Part shown: piece after piece, positions 23,301 to 32,235 of the stretch
Numbering within the stretch: position 1 is the stretch's first letter
Layout of the letters: the number at the start of each line of letters is the position of its first letter
Origin: Gammaproteobacteria bacterium
Lineage (GTDB): Bacteria; Pseudomonadota; Gammaproteobacteria; Pseudomonadales; Azotimanducaceae
Direction: 5' to 3'
Assembly (NCBI GenBank): GCA_016874135.1
Contig: VGVE01000032.1
Location: 1 to 32,977 of the forward strand
DNA length: 32,977 nt
Position numbers and translations under genes: made by a program
Notes under the pieces: model-generated
Databases searched by the model: none
What the model was told of the DNA's origin: nothing
Seen by the model: the letters and a program-made list of their open reading frames with translations, nothing else

Positions 23301-24002
23301 TCAAAGCCCGTTGTCGAGCAGGAACGTGGTCACCGCGCGATTGAAAGCGTCGGGCTGATCGATGTTGGCGGTGTGCCCCACACCCTCAATGATCACTTTG
23401 TGGGTACCCGGTATGCGACTCGCCATGTAGTCTGTGGCTTTAAGAAACGGTGTGTCTTTGGCCCCTGCCAGTACCAGCGCCGGAACCCGGACGTGTGGGA
23501 GCGAATCGAGAATTCGCGAGTCCTGTTGGGTGAGGATGCCTTCCGCCGCCAGTCTTAGCCCCTCGCTTTTTTGTTGCGCGCCGGTGCGAACCGCCATCCG
23601 GTTCCAGTCTTCCCTCGCGGCGTCATTCCGGTAGCCGGGGCCGGTATCAAAAATCAGCAGGCCCTTCACACGATCACCGTGAAAAACGTTGAAGGCGAGG
23701 GACAGGTAGCCGCCCAGCGACAGGCCGCCGATCGTCGCGGTTGAATGACCTGAAGCATCGAGCACTGCACACATGTCGGCCATACAGAGTTCGCGCGAGT
23801 AAAGCGCCGGATCGTCAGGCGCACCGGATTGGCCATGTCCACGGATGTCCCAGAGGATAAGGGTGTGGTCTTTGGACAGCGCGTCGATGTTTGGCTTCCA
23901 CATGTTTGTGGTCGCCGAGTAGCCGTGGGTTAACAGAATGGCCGGGCCTCTGCCGTAGGTCTCGTACCAGATCCGGGTTCCGTCACGCTGCAGTATCGGC
24001 AT
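23301..24002 (-). CDS. Alpha/beta fold hydrolase
   Basis: The ATG at 24002 follows AGAAGAG and gives 233 residues; the frame is open to 24167 but those residues are not family-like. The catalytic triad is readable: Ser95 in GGLSLGGYLS, Asp183 in AGAKDTPF and His210 in GVGHTANIDQ. LLTHGYSATTNMW gives the oxyanion-hole HG, and WDIRGHGQSG follows strand 4. The size and motifs match small esterase or enol-lactonase-like members (PcaD-like), but no specific enzyme can be named. It is divergent from the molybdenum hydroxylase operon and convergent with the MFS gene. Confidence 0.9.
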   Translation of the reverse strand: MPILQRDGTRIWYETYGRGPAILLTHGYSATTNMWKPNIDALSKDHTLILWDIRGHGQSGAPDDPALYSRELCMADMCAVLDASGHSTATIGGLSLGGYLSLAFNVFHGDRVKGLLIFDTGPGYRNDAAREDWNRMAVRTGAQQKSEGLRLAAEGILTQQDSRILDSLPHVRVPALVLAGAKDTPFLKATDYMASRIPGTHKVIIEGVGHTANIDQPDAFNRAVTTFLLDNGL

Positions 24003-24182
24003 GGGTTTCTCTTCTCGCCTAGTTTCCTGTTGGTTCCCGTTGGGCCCCGGATTGGTGTTCCAGCACTGTAATGGCAAGACCTCATCCCGGCCAAATCCCG
24101 ATTCAACGAGCCAAACGCCGTCGCAGTCCATACAATCCGCCTCCTTGAATCCGTCCATCCAAGCCATTCAGGAGCAGGACAA
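24003..24182. promoter_or_regulatory. Divergent intergenic region
   Basis: About 180 bases between the minus-strand hydrolase and the plus-strand molybdenum hydroxylase genes. It should contain both promoters. I see the AGGAGCAG ribosome site just before 24183 but no convincing -35/-10 pair or operator repeat. Confidence 0.3.
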
Positions 24183-24716
24183 TTGATTGAAATCCGTATT
24201 AACGGCGAAGTTCGTCAGATCGACGTGGACCCGGCCACACCCCTTCTGTGGGTGCTGCGTGAAAACCTCGGTCTCACCGGAACGAAGTACGGTTGTGGTA
24301 TTGCGCAGTGTGGTGCCTGCACCGTCCATCTCAACGGCGCTGCAATTCGCAGTTGTATCACCCCGGTATCCGCAGTACTCGGCGCTGACGTCACCACCAT
24401 TGAAGGTGTCGGCCTGAATGGCGAGCGACATCCGGTACAACAGGCGTGGATCGAAGAGCAGGTTCCCCAGTGTGGTTATTGCCAATCGGGCCAGGTGATG
24501 TCTGCAGTCGCGTTGTTGGCCGCGAATCCTTCCCCGGATGACGCCGCCATCGATGCGGCCATGTCAGGGAATCTCTGTCGTTGCGGGATGTACGGACGAA
24601 TTCGCCGCGCCATCAAGCGGGTGAGTCAACCCGTCGCCGAGCCGATCTCTGAGCCGGCTGCAGTGAGCATCTATGAACCGTCCATCGCCGGCCTGAAGGA
24701 GGTTAAACATGTCTGA
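24183..24716 (+). CDS. Molybdenum hydroxylase small subunit, two [2Fe-2S] clusters
   Basis: The TTG at 24183 follows AGGAGCAGGACAA, a good ribosome site, and gives 177 residues. The plant-type ferredoxin domain has [18 protein letters not shown] and a later cysteine in IRSCITP. The C-terminal helical domain has [18 protein letters not shown] and [15 protein letters not shown]. All eight cysteine ligands appear present. It passes electrons from the molybdenum centre of the next subunit, which it overlaps by eight bases. About 20 extra residues follow the CRCG domain ([17 protein letters not shown]), slightly longer than usual. The arrangement is that of isoquinoline 1-oxidoreductase-like and aldehyde-oxidising enzymes; the exact substrate is unknown. 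Confidence 0.94.
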   Translation: MIEIRINGEVRQIDVDPATPLLWVLRENLGLTGTKYGCGIAQCGACTVHLNGAAIRSCITPVSAVLGADVTTIEGVGLNGERHPVQQAWIEEQVPQCGYCQSGQVMSAVALLAANPSPDDAAIDAAMSGNLCRCGMYGRIRRAIKRVSQPVAEPISEPAAVSIYEPSIAGLKEVKHV

Positions 24717-26988
24717 TTCTAAAGCAGGCAAGTGGACGCGGCGCGGCTTCATCACCGCAGGCGTTGTGGCGGGTGGTGCGCTCGCAGTCGGGGTCGCCGT
24801 ACGCCCTGGGCGTCGTGCAGGGGATCTCGCCCAGCATGTCGCTGCCGAAGCCGAGACCCTGGTGAACACCTGGGTCAAGATCGGTACGGACAACGTAGTC
24901 ACCGCCATCGTGCCGCATAGTGAAATGGGTCAGGGTGCACAGACCGCGCTTGCCCAGATGCTGGCTGATGAACTGGATGCAGACTGGAACCTCGTACAGT
25001 TCCTCGAAGCGCCAGCGGAAGATGCCTATGCGAACTACGCGGTGGGTCGCGGGTTCATTCTCGGCGATACGTTCTATCCCGAGTGGTTGGAACCGACAGT
25101 GGAAGGGGCGTTTCTGCAAGTAACCAAGGCGTTGCACCTACAGATCACTGGCGGCAGCGCCAGTGTGCGCGCAACAGGGCTGCACGGCATGCGGGTCGCC
25201 GGAGCGGCCGCACGCGAAATGTTGGTGCGTGCAGCTGCAGATGCCTGGCAGGTGCCAGCGAGCGAAATTGTTACCAAGGACAGCACGCTCATCCATCAAT
25301 CGTCCGGCCGTTCAGCGCCCTATGCCGAGTTTGCCGCTGCAGCGGCGGAGTTTGTGCCGCCGTCACTGCCGAAGCTGAAGACCTACGACCAGTTTCGCAT
25401 CATGGGTAAGCACGTTCCGCGCATCGACATCCCCGGCAAGGTGGACGGCAGCACGAAGTTCGGCATCGATGTATCCCTGCCTGACATGAAGTACGCGGCC
25501 CTGATTGCCGCGCCGGTACTTGGCGCCAAGCTCAAGTCGGTGGATACGGCAGCGGCCGAGGCAATGCCCGGCGTATTCAAGGTCGTGAAACTCGATGATG
25601 CCGTCGCTGTGGTGGCGGATGGCTGGTGGCAGGCGAAACAGGCGACTGCGCAGTTGCAGCCACGGTGGTCGGCAACACCGGCCGACGAATCCAGTTCCGA
25701 AACCATTTTTGCCGCGTTTGAAAACGACCTGGACCGGGCGGTCAAAAATGGAGACGAAGAAGATGATCGGCGCATCGGCGATGCACGCGGCGCACTCGGG
25801 TCTGCACGGCGAGTGATCGAAGCGACCTACCGCGTTCCGTATCTGGCGCATGCGTGTATGGAGCCGATGAACGCGACCGTGTCCCTCAAAGGTGGCGAGT
25901 GTGAAGTGTGGCTCGGATCGCAGAATCCTCTCGGCACCAAACACGCGGTGGCCGACGCGCTGGGCATCGATGCCGCGCAAGTGAAGGTGAACAACCATCC
26001 CATGGGTGGGGGCTTCGGGCGACGGGCAACGGATGATGTCCCGGTGCAGGCGGCGTTGATTGCCCAGGCATCAGGCGTGCCGGTGAAACTGATCTGGTCG
26101 CGGGAAGAAGACATGACCCACGACCACTACCGACCCGCGGTGGTTTCAAAGTTCAAGGCCGGATTCGATGACGGCGACAACGTCATCGCCTGGGAAAACC
26201 AGTTCAACGACAAACACGAACCGAAAGAAGCGCCGTGGATTCCCTATGCGGTGCCGAACCAGTTCGTACACTTTGTTGAAAGCGCGACCCATGTGCGCTT
26301 CGGCCCGTGGCGGAGCGTGGATCATTCGCAACATGGCTTTTTTACGGAAGGCTTCTTCGACGAAGTAGCGTTTGCCGCCCACAAAGATCCTTATGCACTG
26401 CGGCGTGAGCTGCTCGAAGATCGGCCGAGACATCGTGCGGTTCTCGACCTTGCGGCAGAAAAGGCCCGTTGGAATCAAGAGCGCCCTGAAGGCAGTGGTC
26501 GCGGCATCGCGCTGCAGGAATCTTTCGGCTCCATCGTCGCGACCGTGGCCGATGTGACCGTGACTGAAGGCAAGGTCAAGATCAACAGGGTGGTGTGTGC
26601 CGTGGATTGCGGTTTTGCCGTCGCGCCCGATGGGCTCGCCGCGCAGATGGAGTCCGGAATTCTCTATGGCCTCACAGCTGCACTTTATGGCGAGATCAGT
26701 ATTCACAAAGGCGCCGTAGTGCAGACCAACTTTCATGACTATCCAATGGTGCGGATGGATGAATCCCCACCCATTGAAGTTCACATCATCAACAGTGGTG
26801 CGGTCATGGGCGGTGGTGGGGAACCGGGTACACCGGGAATCGCTCCGGCGCTTGCCAACGCCATCTTCGATGCCACCGGTTACCGGGTACGGGAACTGCC
26901 CGTGAGCAAACACGACTTCAACTTCCGCATCGAAGAAACGGAAGAACCGAAGCGGGCGCCGATCACGCTGCCGGAGATGGGGGCATAG
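24709..26988 (+). CDS. Molybdenum hydroxylase large subunit, Tat-exported (xanthine dehydrogenase family)
   Basis: The ATG at 24709 overlaps the small-subunit gene by eight bases and follows GGAGG. The 759-residue protein begins with a twin-arginine signal ([20 protein letters not shown]), so the folded complex is sent to the periplasm, the small subunit riding along. The molybdopterin-cytosine-dinucleotide binding domains show [12 protein letters not shown] (433-439) and [19 protein letters not shown] with the catalytic glutamate near 705. This is the isoquinoline 1-oxidoreductase beta type, which hydroxylates N-heterocycles or oxidises aldehydes and usually passes electrons to a cytochrome c. 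No FAD subunit, cytochrome or MoCo chaperone is adjacent. Substrate not assignable. Confidence 0.94.
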   Translation: MSDSKAGKWTRRGFITAGVVAGGALAVGVAVRPGRRAGDLAQHVAAEAETLVNTWVKIGTDNVVTAIVPHSEMGQGAQTALAQMLADELDADWNLVQFLEAPAEDAYANYAVGRGFILGDTFYPEWLEPTVEGAFLQVTKALHLQITGGSASVRATGLHGMRVAGAAAREMLVRAAADAWQVPASEIVTKDSTLIHQSSGRSAPYAEFAAAAAEFVPPSLPKLKTYDQFRIMGKHVPRIDIPGKVDGSTKFGIDVSLPDMKYAALIAAPVLGAKLKSVDTAAAEAMPGVFKVVKLDDAVAVVADGWWQAKQATAQLQPRWSATPADESSSETIFAAFENDLDRAVKNGDEEDDRRIGDARGALGSARRVIEATYRVPYLAHACMEPMNATVSLKGGECEVWLGSQNPLGTKHAVADALGIDAAQVKVNNHPMGGGFGRRATDDVPVQAALIAQASGVPVKLIWSREEDMTHDHYRPAVVSKFKAGFDDGDNVIAWENQFNDKHEPKEAPWIPYAVPNQFVHFVESATHVRFGPWRSVDHSQHGFFTEGFFDEVAFAAHKDPYALRRELLEDRPRHRAVLDLAAEKARWNQERPEGSGRGIALQESFGSIVATVADVTVTEGKVKINRVVCAVDCGFAVAPDGLAAQMESGILYGLTAALYGEISIHKGAVVQTNFHDYPMVRMDESPPIEVHIINSGAVMGGGGEPGTPGIAPALANAIFDATGYRVRELPVSKHDFNFRIEETEEPKRAPITLPEMGA

Positions 26989-26993
26989 TTTCG

Positions 26994-27010
26994 CAATCGA
27001 AGATCGATTG
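26994..27010. terminator. Short hairpin after the molybdenum hydroxylase
   Basis: CAATCGA at 26994-27000 and TCGATTG at 27004-27010 form a perfect 7-bp stem with an AGA loop, six bases after the stop of the large subunit. It is not GC-rich and has no T-tract, so termination is only a weak guess. Confidence 0.28.
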
Positions 27011-27071
27011 AGTATTGCGCATCAGTGCGGGAAACACCGTTGGTTGCGACAGCCCGGCGATGGGAGGATCG

Positions 27072-28907
27072 ATGAGACCCGGATTCACGATATTGATATG
27101 GGGCGGGTTGCTCGCAACGACGAGTGCGCTCGCCGCTGAATACTCACCACCGGTGGGCAAGGACTACCCGCAATACGCGTACTTCGGTGACACCCACCTG
27201 CACACCCGCAACAGCGCCGATGCGTACTCACTCGGCAACATGAATCTGACCCCCGCCGATGCGTATCGTTTCGCACGTGGTGAAGAGGTCATCGCCCACA
27301 ACGGCATGCGCGTAAAGCTGCGTCGGCCATTGGATTTCCTGGTGGTCTCTGATCACTCGGAGTACCTCGGCGGGTACTACCGTTTTAATGTGGGTGATCC
27401 GGTTGTCAGAAACACGCCTGTGGGTCAGGCATGGCAGGCAGGGCTCGAGAAAGGCAATCCCGGGCAGATGATGTCGGCCTTCACCGGCAGCATCAACAAC
27501 CCGAAAGAACACCCGCCATTTCCCGAAGCCACACGTCGGTACATCTGGCAGGACGTGGTGAAAACCGCTGACGACTACAATCAGCCCGGCTTGTTCACAT
27601 CTCTCAGCGGTTATGAATGGACGTCGATGCGTGATGGCAGCAACCTCCATCGGGTGGTGGTGTTCAAGGACGGTGCCGACAAAGTCGGCCAGATGGTGCC
27701 GTTCAGCGCGCAGGACAGTATCGATCCAGAAAAACTGTGGCAGGCGCTGGCGGACTACGAAAAGGCGACCGGCGGTGAAGTCCTGGCCATCGGTCACAAC
27801 GGCAATCTTTCCAATGGGCTGATGTACGGTGACAAGTTGCTCGATGGGCGGCCGCTGGACCGTGCATTTGCACAGATGAGCGCGCGCTGGGAACCGTTGT
27901 TCGAAGTCACCCAGGTGAAGGGCGACAGCGAATCGCATCCAAAGCTGTCTCCGGATGATGAGTTCGCGGATTTCGAGAACTGGGATGTGTCCAATATTTC
28001 CAATACCGCGCCGAAAGAAGACTGGATGCTGCAATACGAATACGCCCGTTCGGTCCTCAAGAACGGTCTCAAGCACGAGGCCGCCACCGGCATCAACCCG
28101 TTCAAGTTTGGCCTTATTGGCTCAACCGATGGCCACAACTCCGTTTCCACCGCGGAGGAAGACAACTTCTTCGGCAAGTTCCCGGAGACCGAACCGTCGG
28201 CCAACCGCTTCACCACGAAGATGGCCCGTCAGCTCGACCCTAACTGGAAGCTGGTGGCCTCCGGTTATGCCGTGGTCTGGGCGCGGGAAAACACCCGCGA
28301 GGAGATTTTTGCCGCACTCAAACGCAAGGAGGTCTACGCGACCACCGGTTCGCGCATCCAGGTACGATTTTTTGGCGGTTTTCATTACACCCCTGACCTC
28401 ATACACAAGCCGTTGTGGCTCGATGATGCCTATGACAAAGGTGTACCGATGGGTGGTGACCTGACAGCAGCACCGAGGGGCAAAGCCGTTACACTGGTGG
28501 TGGTAGCGAGTAAGGACCCGGAAGGCGCGAACCTGGACAGGGTGCAGATCATCAAGGGCTGGCTCGACAACAAAGGCAGGTTGCAGGAAAAGGTGTTCGA
28601 CGTAGCCTGGTCCGGTGGGCGGGAGCGTGATGCGGTTACGGGCAAGGTCCCGGCGGTTGGCTCAACGGTCGATCTCAAAACAGCGACGTTTACCAATACC
28701 ATTGGTGCCGCGGATCTTGCGGCGGTGTGGACCGATCCTGATTTTGATCCGAAAGAGCGGGCGTTCTATTACGCACGCGTGATCGAGATTCCGCGGCCCC
28801 GCTGGTCAACCTATGACATGGTCTACTTCGGCAATGAGGCCCCCGCGGAAACGCCTCGCACGCTGCAGGACAGAGCCTACACATCGCCGATCTGGTACAC
28901 GCCCTGA
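27072..28907 (+). CDS. Secreted DUF3604 domain protein
   Basis: The ATG at 27072 follows GGGAGG at ideal distance; it gives 611 residues with a signal peptide (hydrophobic core 5-20, cleavage probably after ALAA at 22). The mature protein starts YSPPVGKDYPQYAYFGDTHLH. Metal-type ligands are visible: DTHLHT (40-45), SDHSEYLGG (93-101), and later HNGN and STDGHNS. This is the DUF3604 family, related to PHP-type metallo-phosphoesterases by its His/Asp pattern; a reaction has not been established to my knowledge. It is exported to the periplasm. It leads an operon with a PpiC-type isomerase and a HupE-like membrane protein. Confidence 0.92.
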   Translation: MRPGFTILIWGGLLATTSALAAEYSPPVGKDYPQYAYFGDTHLHTRNSADAYSLGNMNLTPADAYRFARGEEVIAHNGMRVKLRRPLDFLVVSDHSEYLGGYYRFNVGDPVVRNTPVGQAWQAGLEKGNPGQMMSAFTGSINNPKEHPPFPEATRRYIWQDVVKTADDYNQPGLFTSLSGYEWTSMRDGSNLHRVVVFKDGADKVGQMVPFSAQDSIDPEKLWQALADYEKATGGEVLAIGHNGNLSNGLMYGDKLLDGRPLDRAFAQMSARWEPLFEVTQVKGDSESHPKLSPDDEFADFENWDVSNISNTAPKEDWMLQYEYARSVLKNGLKHEAATGINPFKFGLIGSTDGHNSVSTAEEDNFFGKFPETEPSANRFTTKMARQLDPNWKLVASGYAVVWARENTREEIFAALKRKEVYATTGSRIQVRFFGGFHYTPDLIHKPLWLDDAYDKGVPMGGDLTAAPRGKAVTLVVVASKDPEGANLDRVQIIKGWLDNKGRLQEKVFDVAWSGGRERDAVTGKVPAVGSTVDLKTATFTNTIGAADLAAVWTDPDFDPKERAFYYARVIEIPRPRWSTYDMVYFGNEAPAETPRTLQDRAYTSPIWYTP

Positions 28908-28955
28908 AATCACCGGTTGTATGGGCGTGAGCCTCCATAGGCTCTTTGGGCTCCC

Positions 28956-29831
28956 GTGCTGAAAGACCCGCTGTTCCACTTCATCGTGCTCGGTGCGCTG
29001 CTGTTCGGCGCCTGGGCCGTCCTCAATCCAGCCGAGTCTGCCGATGATCCACGCACCATCGTCGTGGATCGTGAGGCGCTCCTGACCTTTATCCAGTATC
29101 GAACCCGGTCATTCGACGAATCAGCCGCCGCGGAGAAGTTTGATGCTTGGCCAGAGGCCATGCTTGAGGATGTGATTCAGGACTTCATTCGCGAAGAAGC
29201 GTTGTACCGGTCCGCGGTGGAGATGGGCCTTGATGCGGATGACTATGTGATGCGTCAACGCATGGTGCAGAAAGTCGAGTTCATGGCGGAGGGAGTAGCT
29301 GAGGATGTCGTCGCGCCTGATGATAACCAGCTTGAAGCCTGGTACTCGGAGCGGAAACAAAACTACGCACAGGCAGCGTTGATCACGTTTGCGCACGTGT
29401 TTTTCTCAAGCGAACGGCGTGGTGAAGCGAGTGCCACCGAAGAAGCGACCCAGGCACTCGAAGCACTCAATCGAGCGCGTGTGCCATTTGCCGCAGCGCC
29501 ATCCTGGGGTGAGCGTTTTCCTTATCATGTGAACTATGTGGATCGGGGCTTTGAAGAAATCGTCAGCCACTTTGGCGAGACCATGGCGGTTGAACTTTTT
29601 TCGCTGGAGCCGAGGGAGTCCACGTGGCAGGGACCATTCAGCTCCACGCGTGGAACGCATCTGATTCTGTTGATCCGCAGTACGCCTGCACGGGAAGCCG
29701 CGTTTGCAGAGGTCCGTGATCAAGTGCTTCGAGACTGGTTGGTCGAAGCGACCCGGGCGCGCAAAGACGCGTTCGTTCAACGGGTGCTCGACGGCTTCAC
29801 GGTGGTTCGAGCACCGGATCTGCAGCGTTGA
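28956..29831 (+). CDS. Membrane-anchored peptidyl-prolyl isomerase (PpiC/SurA-like)
   Basis: The GTG at 28956 gives 291 residues; the Shine-Dalgarno is weak. A hydrophobic segment at 6-24 (LFHFIVLGALLFGAWAVL) anchors it in the inner membrane, with the rest in the periplasm. A SurA-like helical region (FDAWPEAMLEDVIQDFIREE and EMGLDADDYVMRQRMVQKVE) precedes a parvulin-like domain starting LITFAHVFFSS and ending GPFSSTRGTHLILLIRSTPA. Parvulin active-site residues are not clearly conserved, so it may be a chaperone more than an isomerase. It lies 48 bases after the DUF3604 gene and overlaps the HupE-like gene by four bases (TTGA), so it may help fold the DUF3604 protein; this is inference from context. 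Confidence 0.87.
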   Translation: MLKDPLFHFIVLGALLFGAWAVLNPAESADDPRTIVVDREALLTFIQYRTRSFDESAAAEKFDAWPEAMLEDVIQDFIREEALYRSAVEMGLDADDYVMRQRMVQKVEFMAEGVAEDVVAPDDNQLEAWYSERKQNYAQAALITFAHVFFSSERRGEASATEEATQALEALNRARVPFAAAPSWGERFPYHVNYVDRGFEEIVSHFGETMAVELFSLEPRESTWQGPFSSTRGTHLILLIRSTPAREAAFAEVRDQVLRDWLVEATRARKDAFVQRVLDGFTVVRAPDLQR

Positions 29832-30841
29832 GCCCATTGCTGCTGGTCCGCCGTTCGTGGGCGCTGGTTCTCGCAGTGGTGTGCCACGCAGCAGCCCATG
29901 CCCATGACAGCAGGCCGTTGTTCATCCAGATGGCTCAGGATCTCGACGGCAGCGTCCTACTCGCGTGGAAAGTGCCGGACACGGTGGCGCAGCGGGATGC
30001 GCCGCTGATTGCGCTTGCGAAGCCCTGTGTTGCCGCGCGTGCAGAAGCACAAGACGACAAAGGACAGCCGGCGGGTTCGCTGCAAGGTCTCCGTTGGTAT
30101 CAGTGTCCGAAAGAAGCTGAACCCGACGCAATCAGGATTACATGGCCTGGTGCTGCGCCGTCTCTTTCAACGCTGGTTCGTCTGCAAGATCCCGCCGGTA
30201 AGGTGCGTACCATTCACGCGTCACCTGGCGAGCGCTTGATCGCGCTGCCTACCACGCCGTCAACCGGAATGGTCATCAAGCAATACCTGGTTCTGGGTGT
30301 TGAACACATCCTCGCCGGATTCGACCATCTGTTGTTTGTTGGTTGTCTGGTGTTGCTCGCGGGGACGTTTCGACGCATTGCAGCAGCAGTCACCGGATTT
30401 ACCATCGCGCATTCGTTAACCCTTCTGGGGGCAGCGCTCGAATGGGTGCAGCTGCCCATACCACCGGTTGAGACGGTGATCGCACTCAGCATCGTGTTTC
30501 TTGCAGCAGAACTGGCTCGCGAGCGGCGGGATACGCTGACGTGGCGTTATCCGATGGTGGTCGCCGTCGCCTTTGGGTTACTGCACGGTTTCGGATTTGC
30601 GGCTGTGCTGGGCGATATTGGCCTTCCCGAAGGTGAGATTCTTGCGTCGCTGCTGAGCTTTAACCTCGGGGTTGAAATCGGGCAGCTCGTCTTTGTAGGT
30701 GTGTTGCTGGGTTTGCGTGAGGTGGGGCGGCGGATGGCGCCACCCACCTTCGCTTCAGCTTCGTTCCAGCGTTTTGCCGCTTATCCCATCGGTGTGCTCG
30801 CGACCTTCTGGACGCTGCAACGGCTCAGCGGGTTCGTGTAA
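29828..30841 (+). CDS. HupE/UreJ-like membrane protein
   Basis: The TTG at 29828 overlaps the isomerase stop as TTGA and gives 337 residues. A signal peptide ends near residue 25 (AHA-HDSRP), leaving an N-terminal histidine on the mature protein. A periplasmic domain of about 120 residues precedes some six membrane helices. GVEHILAGFDHLLFVG carries His160 and Asp166-His167, the HxxxxxDH metal motif of HupE/UreJ nickel permeases; HSLTLL and LLHGFGFAAVLGD hold further histidines. The family moves or holds nickel or cobalt; here the neighbours suggest metal supply to the exported DUF3604 protein, which is inference. It ends with 17 bases of overlap with the convergent desaturase gene. Confidence 0.9.
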   Translation: MSPLLLVRRSWALVLAVVCHAAAHAHDSRPLFIQMAQDLDGSVLLAWKVPDTVAQRDAPLIALAKPCVAARAEAQDDKGQPAGSLQGLRWYQCPKEAEPDAIRITWPGAAPSLSTLVRLQDPAGKVRTIHASPGERLIALPTTPSTGMVIKQYLVLGVEHILAGFDHLLFVGCLVLLAGTFRRIAAAVTGFTIAHSLTLLGAALEWVQLPIPPVETVIALSIVFLAAELARERRDTLTWRYPMVVAVAFGLLHGFGFAAVLGDIGLPEGEILASLLSFNLGVEIGQLVFVGVLLGLREVGRRMAPPTFASASFQRFAAYPIGVLATFWTLQRLSGFV

Positions 30842-31832
30842 CGACCGCTTCGATGCGTGCGGGTGCGATGACGCTGCCTTCCGGCTCCCGAAATGGCATC
30901 AGCAATTTTTGCAGTGTTGTCGGTTCGTGCAGGCCGATGCCTGCATCGATGACTCCGGAATTGCCGAAACTTCCGAACATGCGATCCCAGAGAATTGCCG
31001 CGCAACCATAGTTGGTGTTGCTTTCTTCAAGCGTCGCCGAATGGTGTCTGATGTGCCAGGCGTTGGTAGTGAAAAACCAGCCGATGCCTGTGGCATTCAG
31101 ACGAATATTGCTGTGCACGATGGCGGTTTGTGTGGTCGTCAGGAGGAGGGCGCCGAAGGCTGCAGCACCCACACCGAAGAGCAGGTCAACCAGTGCCGCA
31201 GGAAAAACGATCCAGAAAAGTTCGATCGGATGATTGGCGCCGAAGTTGATGGCGTTGAGTTTCTTGAACGAATGATGCGCACCGTGACCGGAAAGCCGCC
31301 ACACCACAGACCAGCGATGTTCGGTGCGATGCATCCAGTACCAGATGAACTCAGTCATCAGGAACACCATGAAACCCTGCACCAGGAGTGGCCAGTGATG
31401 AGGCCAGAAGTCGAGACCGAGATTGGTGCGCCAGTTTGTCAGTGGTTCAGCCAGCAGGTGCCCATAGAGATCTGAAGCCACGCCGCCCATCGTGAGCGTG
31501 ACTGCGGCGATGCCGATGAGGCCGAGTTTTTCTCCCAGCGGCTGTCGCCAGCCTTGTCGCGCCGGGATCAGGTACTCAAGCGTGCCGAGCAAAACGTGCA
31601 CGCCGAAGAGGGTCATCGGGTAGAGCAGGGGATTGTCCGGCGAAGCCGTCCACGCCACGAGAACCGTAGCGAGCAGCAGCGGCTGCAACATCCAGAAGAC
31701 CCATCGCTTCGGTAAAGAAGCAGCTTCCTCAAGAGTGTGGATGCTGATGCGGGGTGGATTTGATTCCAGCACGGTTTGTGCCTGCGGCCTGTGGCGGTGG
31801 CCAACGGTGTCCCGATATGTCCTCCTCGTCAA
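30825..31832 (-). CDS. Sterol desaturase/fatty acid hydroxylase family membrane protein
   Basis: The TTG at 31832 gives 335 residues; other starts are possible (GTG near 31772), so the N-terminus is uncertain. The di-iron histidine clusters are clear: HRTEH (168-172), HGAHH (183-187), His240, and HIRHH (260-264), followed by SNTNYG and LWDRMFGSFG. Four or so membrane segments occur between residues 47 and 240. The enzymes insert oxygen into or desaturate lipids and sterols in the membrane. No electron donor is adjacent. It diverges from the 89-residue gene and glmS and converges on the HupE-like gene. Substrate unknown. Confidence 0.92.
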   Translation of the reverse strand: MTRRTYRDTVGHRHRPQAQTVLESNPPRISIHTLEEAASLPKRWVFWMLQPLLLATVLVAWTASPDNPLLYPMTLFGVHVLLGTLEYLIPARQGWRQPLGEKLGLIGIAAVTLTMGGVASDLYGHLLAEPLTNWRTNLGLDFWPHHWPLLVQGFMVFLMTEFIWYWMHRTEHRWSVVWRLSGHGAHHSFKKLNAINFGANHPIELFWIVFPAALVDLLFGVGAAAFGALLLTTTQTAIVHSNIRLNATGIGWFFTTNAWHIRHHSATLEESNTNYGCAAILWDRMFGSFGNSGVIDAGIGLHEPTTLQKLLMPFREPEGSVIAPARIEAVVTRTR

Positions 31833-31874
31833 TGATTCCGCCGGATTGCAGACGAACTACCGACAAATTAGTGC

Positions 31875-31901
31875 TTTTTTCTGCCCGATAACGGGCAAAA
31901 A
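31875..31901. promoter_or_regulatory. Inverted repeat in the divergent promoter region before the glmS-side gene
   Basis: TGCCCG at 31882-31887 and CGGGCA at 31892-31897 pair around ATAA. T-run (31875-31880) and A-run (31898-31901) flank it, so the whole can fold as a hairpin. It lies in a 106-base divergent gap, where a terminator is not expected, so an operator or a 5' leader hairpin is more likely. An AT-rich stretch (AAAATATCGAATTAG, 31898-31912) just downstream could be a -10 region. Confidence 0.35.
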
Positions 31902-31938
31902 TATCGAATTAGATCCGTAGTGAGGGCATATTCTCGCC

Positions 31939-32208
31939 ATGTCTGCTGTTTCAGATCCCGAATTGATCGACTACCTCCAAGGTCTGACCGGTCTCCCGGC
32001 ATCTCGCTGCCAAAGACTGATCGAAGATGTCTTGTCGCGTTTTGATGAATCGCTTGAGCGGTTCGTGCAGCGCCGTCACGTCGAGTTGAAGGCCGATGGC
32101 CTGATGAACGAGGCCATCTACGAGCGGTTAATGGTGGAGGTTGCCGGTCGGCGATTCGTGGCACCGGAACTTTCAACGCGGCAGATCCGCCGCATGATCT
32201 ATGGGTAA
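31939..32208 (+). CDS. Small conserved-looking basic protein upstream of glmS
   Basis: The 89-residue protein is predicted helical and basic, with RCQRLIEDVLSRFDESLERF and a C-terminal RQIRRMIYG. No membrane segment or known motif is seen. The ATG at 31939 follows GAGGG. It ends 27 bases before glmS in the same direction, so co-transcription is likely, and a regulatory or accessory role in amino-sugar synthesis is possible. I know no characterised function. Confidence 0.75.
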   Translation: MSAVSDPELIDYLQGLTGLPASRCQRLIEDVLSRFDESLERFVQRRHVELKADGLMNEAIYERLMVEVAGRRFVAPELSTRQIRRMIYG

Positions 32209-32235
32209 CCGCTCTTTGCAGTTGAGGTGGGGCTG

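Noticed and set aside
26146..28076. Minus-strand frames of 255 and 282 codons
   Set aside because: They lie opposite the molybdenum hydroxylase and DUF3604 genes and contain no recognisable motif.
30699..31475. A 258-codon plus-strand frame
   Set aside because: It is antisense to the sterol desaturase family gene, whose histidine clusters clearly support the minus strand.
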